DNA of 64,000 nt, taken from positions 1-64,000 of the forward strand of contig JAFPWT010000018.1 in assembly GCA_017394865.1 (NCBI GenBank). Reading direction: 5' to 3'. Origin of the DNA: Bacteroidales bacterium. Lineage in GTDB: Bacteria > Bacteroidota > Bacteroidia > Bacteroidales > F082. This document shows positions 61,223-64,000 of the stretch, one piece after another. The translations under genes and the position numbers were made by a program. A model generated the notes under the pieces. The model did not search any database. It had not been told where the DNA came from and saw nothing but the letters and a program-made list of their open reading frames with translations. The stretch's first letter is position 1. Each line of letters begins with the position of its first letter.

Positions 61223-61253
61223 GTAGAGACATGCCATGGCGGCGCGTCTCTAC
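61223..61253. repeat. REP-like palindrome with GTAGAGAC/GTCTCTAC ends
   Basis: GTAGAGAC pairs with GTCTCTAC, and after one mismatch TGCC pairs with GGCG around a short ATGGC loop. It lies 15 bp past the stop of the gene at 61269, before a separate terminator. Palindromes of the type GTAGAGACG...CGTCTCTAC are, from memory, widely dispersed at gene ends in Bacteroidota and Cyanobacteria. Confidence 0.7.
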
Positions 61254-61268
61254 AACAGGTAAATTGGT

Positions 61269-62750
61269 TTACGGCAGATCATCCAGGATCAGGTTGCCTG
61301 AATATTCCACGCCGTTCCATTCACCGTCACCTTCAAGCCAGACGTTACCGCCAGCGCAGTCAACGAAGGTGTTGCCGCTGTGGGTAATGTTGCCCCAGTT
61401 GGAGATGTTCTCGATGCCCACGCCGTTGTAGTCGCTAGGACCGAACACGTTGTTGGTGAGGGTGAGCTTGGCATCGCTACGGATGTAGAGGCAGCTTCTT
61501 ACGCTCCAACCGTCGTTTGGACCACAGTTCTTGATCTGGCAGTAGTTCATCACGTTGCCGTTACGGGAACTTTCGAAACGAATGCCATCCCAAAGGTCTT
61601 CGGGCGTGGTGCCTCTGAAGATGATGGGCTGGTCTGCTGTGCCGTTGGCTTCAAAACGGCCATCGCCACCGACTACTAATACATGGTCGTAATCAAATGC
61701 AAACTCCACACCGGGTTCAATGGTCATCTTAACATTATCGTATACACACATACCATCATTCACATAATAGGGGATGCCTTGGTTGTTGAAGGTGGTGTTA
61801 GCTTCAAGATAATAGTAGTTCAAGGAGATCATGTTGGTTCCGTTTTCAACGTAAGTGTTGCCACTGCCGAGGATGCCAGCCTTTTGGGGATCGTTCAACC
61901 ACAACGGATAGCCGCCGCAGTTCTTGATGGTGTTGTTTTCAAAAGCGGTGAAAACGCCTTCGTTGCCGGTGGCTACACCTTGGTGCAGGGCGCCATCGAT
62001 GGTGCAGTGCTTCATGGATAGTTTGCCGTAAACGGTAATGACATCATCGCCGCTGCCGCCGTTGACAAATTCGACATACTCAAACTGGTTGTCGTTGCGC
62101 ATGGAGTGAATTCGAATACCGTCCCATGCGCCAGGATGGTTGTCGTTCAGGGGGTTGACAAAACGGATGGGTTTGTCAGCGGTGCCGACCATCTTCAGAC
62201 CGGCGTTTTCACCGATGGAGAATCCGTCGCCTACACCTGTGAACATGATGGTGACCCCAGGTTCGATGGTGAGGAGGGCGTTGCCGTCGATATACACATA
62301 GCCGTCTATGACATAGTCAACGGGAAGGCCGAGGTCGGGCCAAGTGGTGTTGGCGTTGATGTCGCCTGACCAGGTGGTCGGGTCGCCGGTGCCGCCACCG
62401 CCGCCACCGCCACCGCCGCCGTTCGGGTCAACGGTAACCGTAGCTTTGTAAACAACCGTGGAGCCATCTTCGGCAGTCACAGTGAAGTCGACAGGATTGG
62501 TGAAGTCGACCACGGTGCCCGAAGCGGGAACCACTTCGGCTTTTTCTGATACAGTGATGATCGGCACCAGACCGGTGACGTTGGTCCCGAAGGGAACCAC
62601 AGCCACGATGGTGTGGGCACTTTCAGAGATGGTAGCTTCAACAGCCGGAGCGGCAAACTTGAAGCTGAGGATCTTCTTTTCGCTGCTTTCCTTACCGCAG
62701 CTGGCCAGCAGCATCAATGCTGCAAGGGCCACAAACAGAGATTTTCTCAT
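61269..62750 (-). CDS. Lipoprotein with N-terminal DUF5018-like domain and right-handed beta-helix
   Basis: 493 aa. The signal peptide and lipobox end LLASC. Residues about 25-108 resemble the DUF5018-type bacterial surface domain (FTVTAEDGSTVVYKATVTV). An uninterrupted run of ten Gly (about 111-121) links it to a region of repeated short strands from about 130 to the end, with NTIKNCGGYPLWL, EYVEFVNGGSGDD and NYCQIKNCGPNDGW patterns typical of a right-handed parallel beta-helix. Two halves look related (TIEPGVTIMFTG and TIEPGVEFAFDY). The protein is probably surface-exposed and carbohydrate-related; no catalytic residues can be assigned. It is 26 bp downstream of the M48 lipoprotein gene. 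Confidence 0.82.
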   Translation of the reverse strand: MRKSLFVALAALMLLASCGKESSEKKILSFKFAAPAVEATISESAHTIVAVVPFGTNVTGLVPIITVSEKAEVVPASGTVVDFTNPVDFTVTAEDGSTVVYKATVTVDPNGGGGGGGGGGTGDPTTWSGDINANTTWPDLGLPVDYVIDGYVYIDGNALLTIEPGVTIMFTGVGDGFSIGENAGLKMVGTADKPIRFVNPLNDNHPGAWDGIRIHSMRNDNQFEYVEFVNGGSGDDVITVYGKLSMKHCTIDGALHQGVATGNEGVFTAFENNTIKNCGGYPLWLNDPQKAGILGSGNTYVENGTNMISLNYYYLEANTTFNNQGIPYYVNDGMCVYDNVKMTIEPGVEFAFDYDHVLVVGGDGRFEANGTADQPIIFRGTTPEDLWDGIRFESSRNGNVMNYCQIKNCGPNDGWSVRSCLYIRSDAKLTLTNNVFGPSDYNGVGIENISNWGNITHSGNTFVDCAGGNVWLEGDGEWNGVEYSGNLILDDLP

Positions 62751-62776
62751 TGGTTAAAAATTAAGTGATTTATAGA

Positions 62777-63694
62777 TTAATTCTTTTTTCCAGTTTTGAT
62801 ACCAGAGGTTTTGTTTCCGGAACCGCTGCCTCCAGAAGTTTTAACCCCTGTTGTCTTGGAACCAGAGGGCTTGGAACCTGCAGAAACCGTGCCACTCTTG
62901 CCAGCGCTGCCAGTGCTTGTCAATTTATAGCCTGCGGCTTCAGCGACTTCTCTGATGTGGGTGGCGCGCTTCTGGGTGTCGGGGTGGTCTGAGAATGCCT
63001 GAGCCAGAGTGCCCTGTTGGCCTGTGTCACCGCTGATGCTGATGAGCACGTTGAGGGCGTGGTACATGGCGAAGGGATCGACACCGTTTTGGACGCAGAA
63101 CTGGAAGGCGGCCTCGTCGGCTTCGGTCTCCTGACGACGCGAATAAGCGTTTTGTGCCAGCTCCTGTCCTAAATCGCCGAGGAACCCTGTGGAGATGGCG
63201 CCGGCGGTGGTGTTGACGGCGGCGATGCCGTAACGGGCAGCCACGATGAGATAAGCGTTACGGTAAGCGTCGCGGACATCCTTATTAATAAGATGCCCCA
63301 ACTCGTGGCCGATGACAGCGAACAGCTCGTCGTCGTTCATCACGTCCATCAACCCTGAATATACACGCACGCTGCCGTCTCCACTAGCGAAAGCGTTGAC
63401 GGTGCTCGACTGGTAAACCTTGTAGTTCAGGTTCAAGCTGCTGATGTTGTGGAAACGCGCCATGACGCGGTTCAAACGCTGAGTATATTCGTTGTTGGCG
63501 GGCGCGATGGTGTTTTCCTTGTCCATCTGGACCATGTATTCACTGCACAATTGTGCAATCTGTGCATCGCTGATGGTCAAGGCCTGCGCCGCCGCCGCCG
63601 CAGCATTCATGGCAGCATTCTGGTCGGTGATCTTTAGCATCGAGCAACTGGCCATCATCATGACACAGCATACTCCGAGAATAAGTTTTTTCAT
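62777..63694 (-). CDS. M48-family zinc metalloprotease lipoprotein
   Basis: 305 aa from ATG 63694. The frame is open to 63790, but that stretch spans the promoter box. The signal peptide has a lipobox ending MASC. The catalytic motif IGHELGHLINKD lies at about residues 124-135, with the downstream ETEADEAAF supplying the third zinc ligand. This makes it an LoiP/YcaL-like periplasmic M48B enzyme for envelope protein quality control. The last 45 residues are low-complexity Ser/Gly/Thr/Lys with repeats of KTSG/SGSK type, which is unusual. It is probably cotranscribed with the beta-helix lipoprotein. Confidence 0.9.
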   Translation of the reverse strand: MKKLILGVCCVMMMASCSMLKITDQNAAMNAAAAAAQALTISDAQIAQLCSEYMVQMDKENTIAPANNEYTQRLNRVMARFHNISSLNLNYKVYQSSTVNAFASGDGSVRVYSGLMDVMNDDELFAVIGHELGHLINKDVRDAYRNAYLIVAARYGIAAVNTTAGAISTGFLGDLGQELAQNAYSRRQETEADEAAFQFCVQNGVDPFAMYHALNVLISISGDTGQQGTLAQAFSDHPDTQKRATHIREVAEAAGYKLTSTGSAGKSGTVSAGSKPSGSKTTGVKTSGGSGSGNKTSGIKTGKKN

Positions 63695-63731
63695 ATCATT
63701 GGATATTAGTTGTTTCAATGTCTTTTCACTG

Positions 63732-63739
63732 CAAAAATA
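63732..63739 (-). promoter_or_regulatory. -7 promoter box for M48 lipoprotein gene
   Basis: TATTTTTG followed by C on the minus strand, 38 nt before the ATG at 63694. Confidence 0.55.
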
Positions 63740-63779
63740 AAAAAAAATCAAAAAATACTTGCATATTTCAAAATAATCG

Positions 63780-63787
63780 TATTTTTG
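63780..63787 (+). promoter_or_regulatory. -7 promoter box for the gene entering at 63820
   Basis: TATTTTTG followed by C on the plus strand. TTG at 63759-63761 gives 18-nt spacing. The box is 33 nt before the ATG and divergent from the M48 promoter. Confidence 0.55.
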
Positions 63788-63819
63788 CATTGCAAAACAA
63801 TATCAAAATAATATCATAA

Positions 63820-64000
63820 ATGGAAACGAAAGAGTTTGAATTTAAGGGTTTTGCGATGAATGGATTCGTCGCATTGTTTATCGAGTTGCTTATTATTGCC
63901 CTGAGTGTTTGCGCCATAGTGACCTCTGCGTTAGGGCTGTTTCAAGCGCCATATCTTGCTGCTTTGGGCTTTTTGTTGGCTTGCATTTGGCCTATCGGTT
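63820..64000 (+). CDS. Probable SPFH/Band 7-domain protein, N-terminus only
   Basis: Sixty codons are visible before the window ends. They begin METKEFEFKGFAMNGFVALF and contain two hydrophobic segments (about residues 15-40 and 45-60) separated by a short loop, then WPIG. This short acidic start, an F-x-x-NG motif and a hairpin of two membrane helices resemble Bacteroidota SPFH-domain proteins, but the SPFH domain itself lies outside. Another small membrane protein is possible. Confidence 0.5.
   Translation, partial: METKEFEFKGFAMNGFVALFIELLIIALSVCAIVTSALGLFQAPYLAALGFLLACIWPIG

Overview
The window comes from a Gram-negative bacterium of the phylum Bacteroidota, most likely an anaerobic member of the order Bacteroidales; the species cannot be named. 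Four things support this: a type IX secretion system (T9SS) with secreted proteins that carry its C-terminal sorting domain, an Rnf electron-transport operon, TamL- and GldJ-type lipoproteins, and promoter -7 boxes of the Bacteroidota form TAnnTTTG in front of most transcription units. There is no sign of a plasmid, prophage, insertion sequence or CRISPR array. This looks like chromosomal sequence immediately downstream of an rRNA operon.

Layout. 1-230: 3' part of a 5S rRNA, its terminator and an unexplained 69-nt hairpin. 295-5363 (+): folC, a TamL-like outer-membrane assembly lipoprotein and a RecD-like helicase. 5385-7259 (-): exbB-exbD-tonB energy-transduction operon. 7326-11160 (-): gldJ-murF-anmK, linking a T9SS/gliding lipoprotein with peptidoglycan synthesis and recycling. 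11312-19257 (+): two tandem PorU-type C25 sortases and PorV. 19348-29242 (-): a giant PKD/cysteine-repeat T9SS cargo protein, a lipoprotein, a beta-barrel protein and a gingipain-like C25 protease. 29383-35057 (-): rseC-rnfBCDGEA. 35116-37991 (+): a YihY/BrkB protein and a polysaccharide flippase. 37995-41582 (-): another large T9SS cargo with FG-GAP repeats. 41691-53911: a surface-polysaccharide region. It holds glycosyltransferases, a CDP-glycerol pathway (TagD, TagF-like), a stand-alone asparagine-synthase-type protein, a YfhO-like membrane protein, and an hddA-gmhA-hddC operon for GDP-D-glycero-alpha-D-manno-heptose with a glycosyltransferase and a methyltransferase. 53987-64000: housekeeping and small genes, namely rpmH, pepD, an MsbA-like ABC exporter, purB, a frameshifted small secreted protein, a RelE/ParE toxin-antitoxin pair, fba, a beta-helix lipoprotein, an M48 metallolipoprotein and the start of a probable SPFH-domain protein.

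How the parts fit. PorU and PorV are the outer-membrane sortase and shuttle that release T9SS cargo and attach it to the cell surface, and GldJ is a structural T9SS/gliding lipoprotein. The three large secreted proteins here are probable substrates. In Porphyromonas the sortase joins cargo to an anionic LPS, so the heptose and phosphoglycerol polysaccharide genes may build acceptor or neighbouring surface glycans; this link is inference. Rnf, ExbBD-TonB, TamL and the ABC exporter supply energy coupling and envelope assembly.

The most notable observations are the tandem sortase duplication beside porV, a set of short palindromic or tandem repeats placed directly at gene ends, the structured element after the 5S gene, and the CDP-glycerol/amidotransferase-like cassette. 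No stretch above 300 bases lacks a gene.
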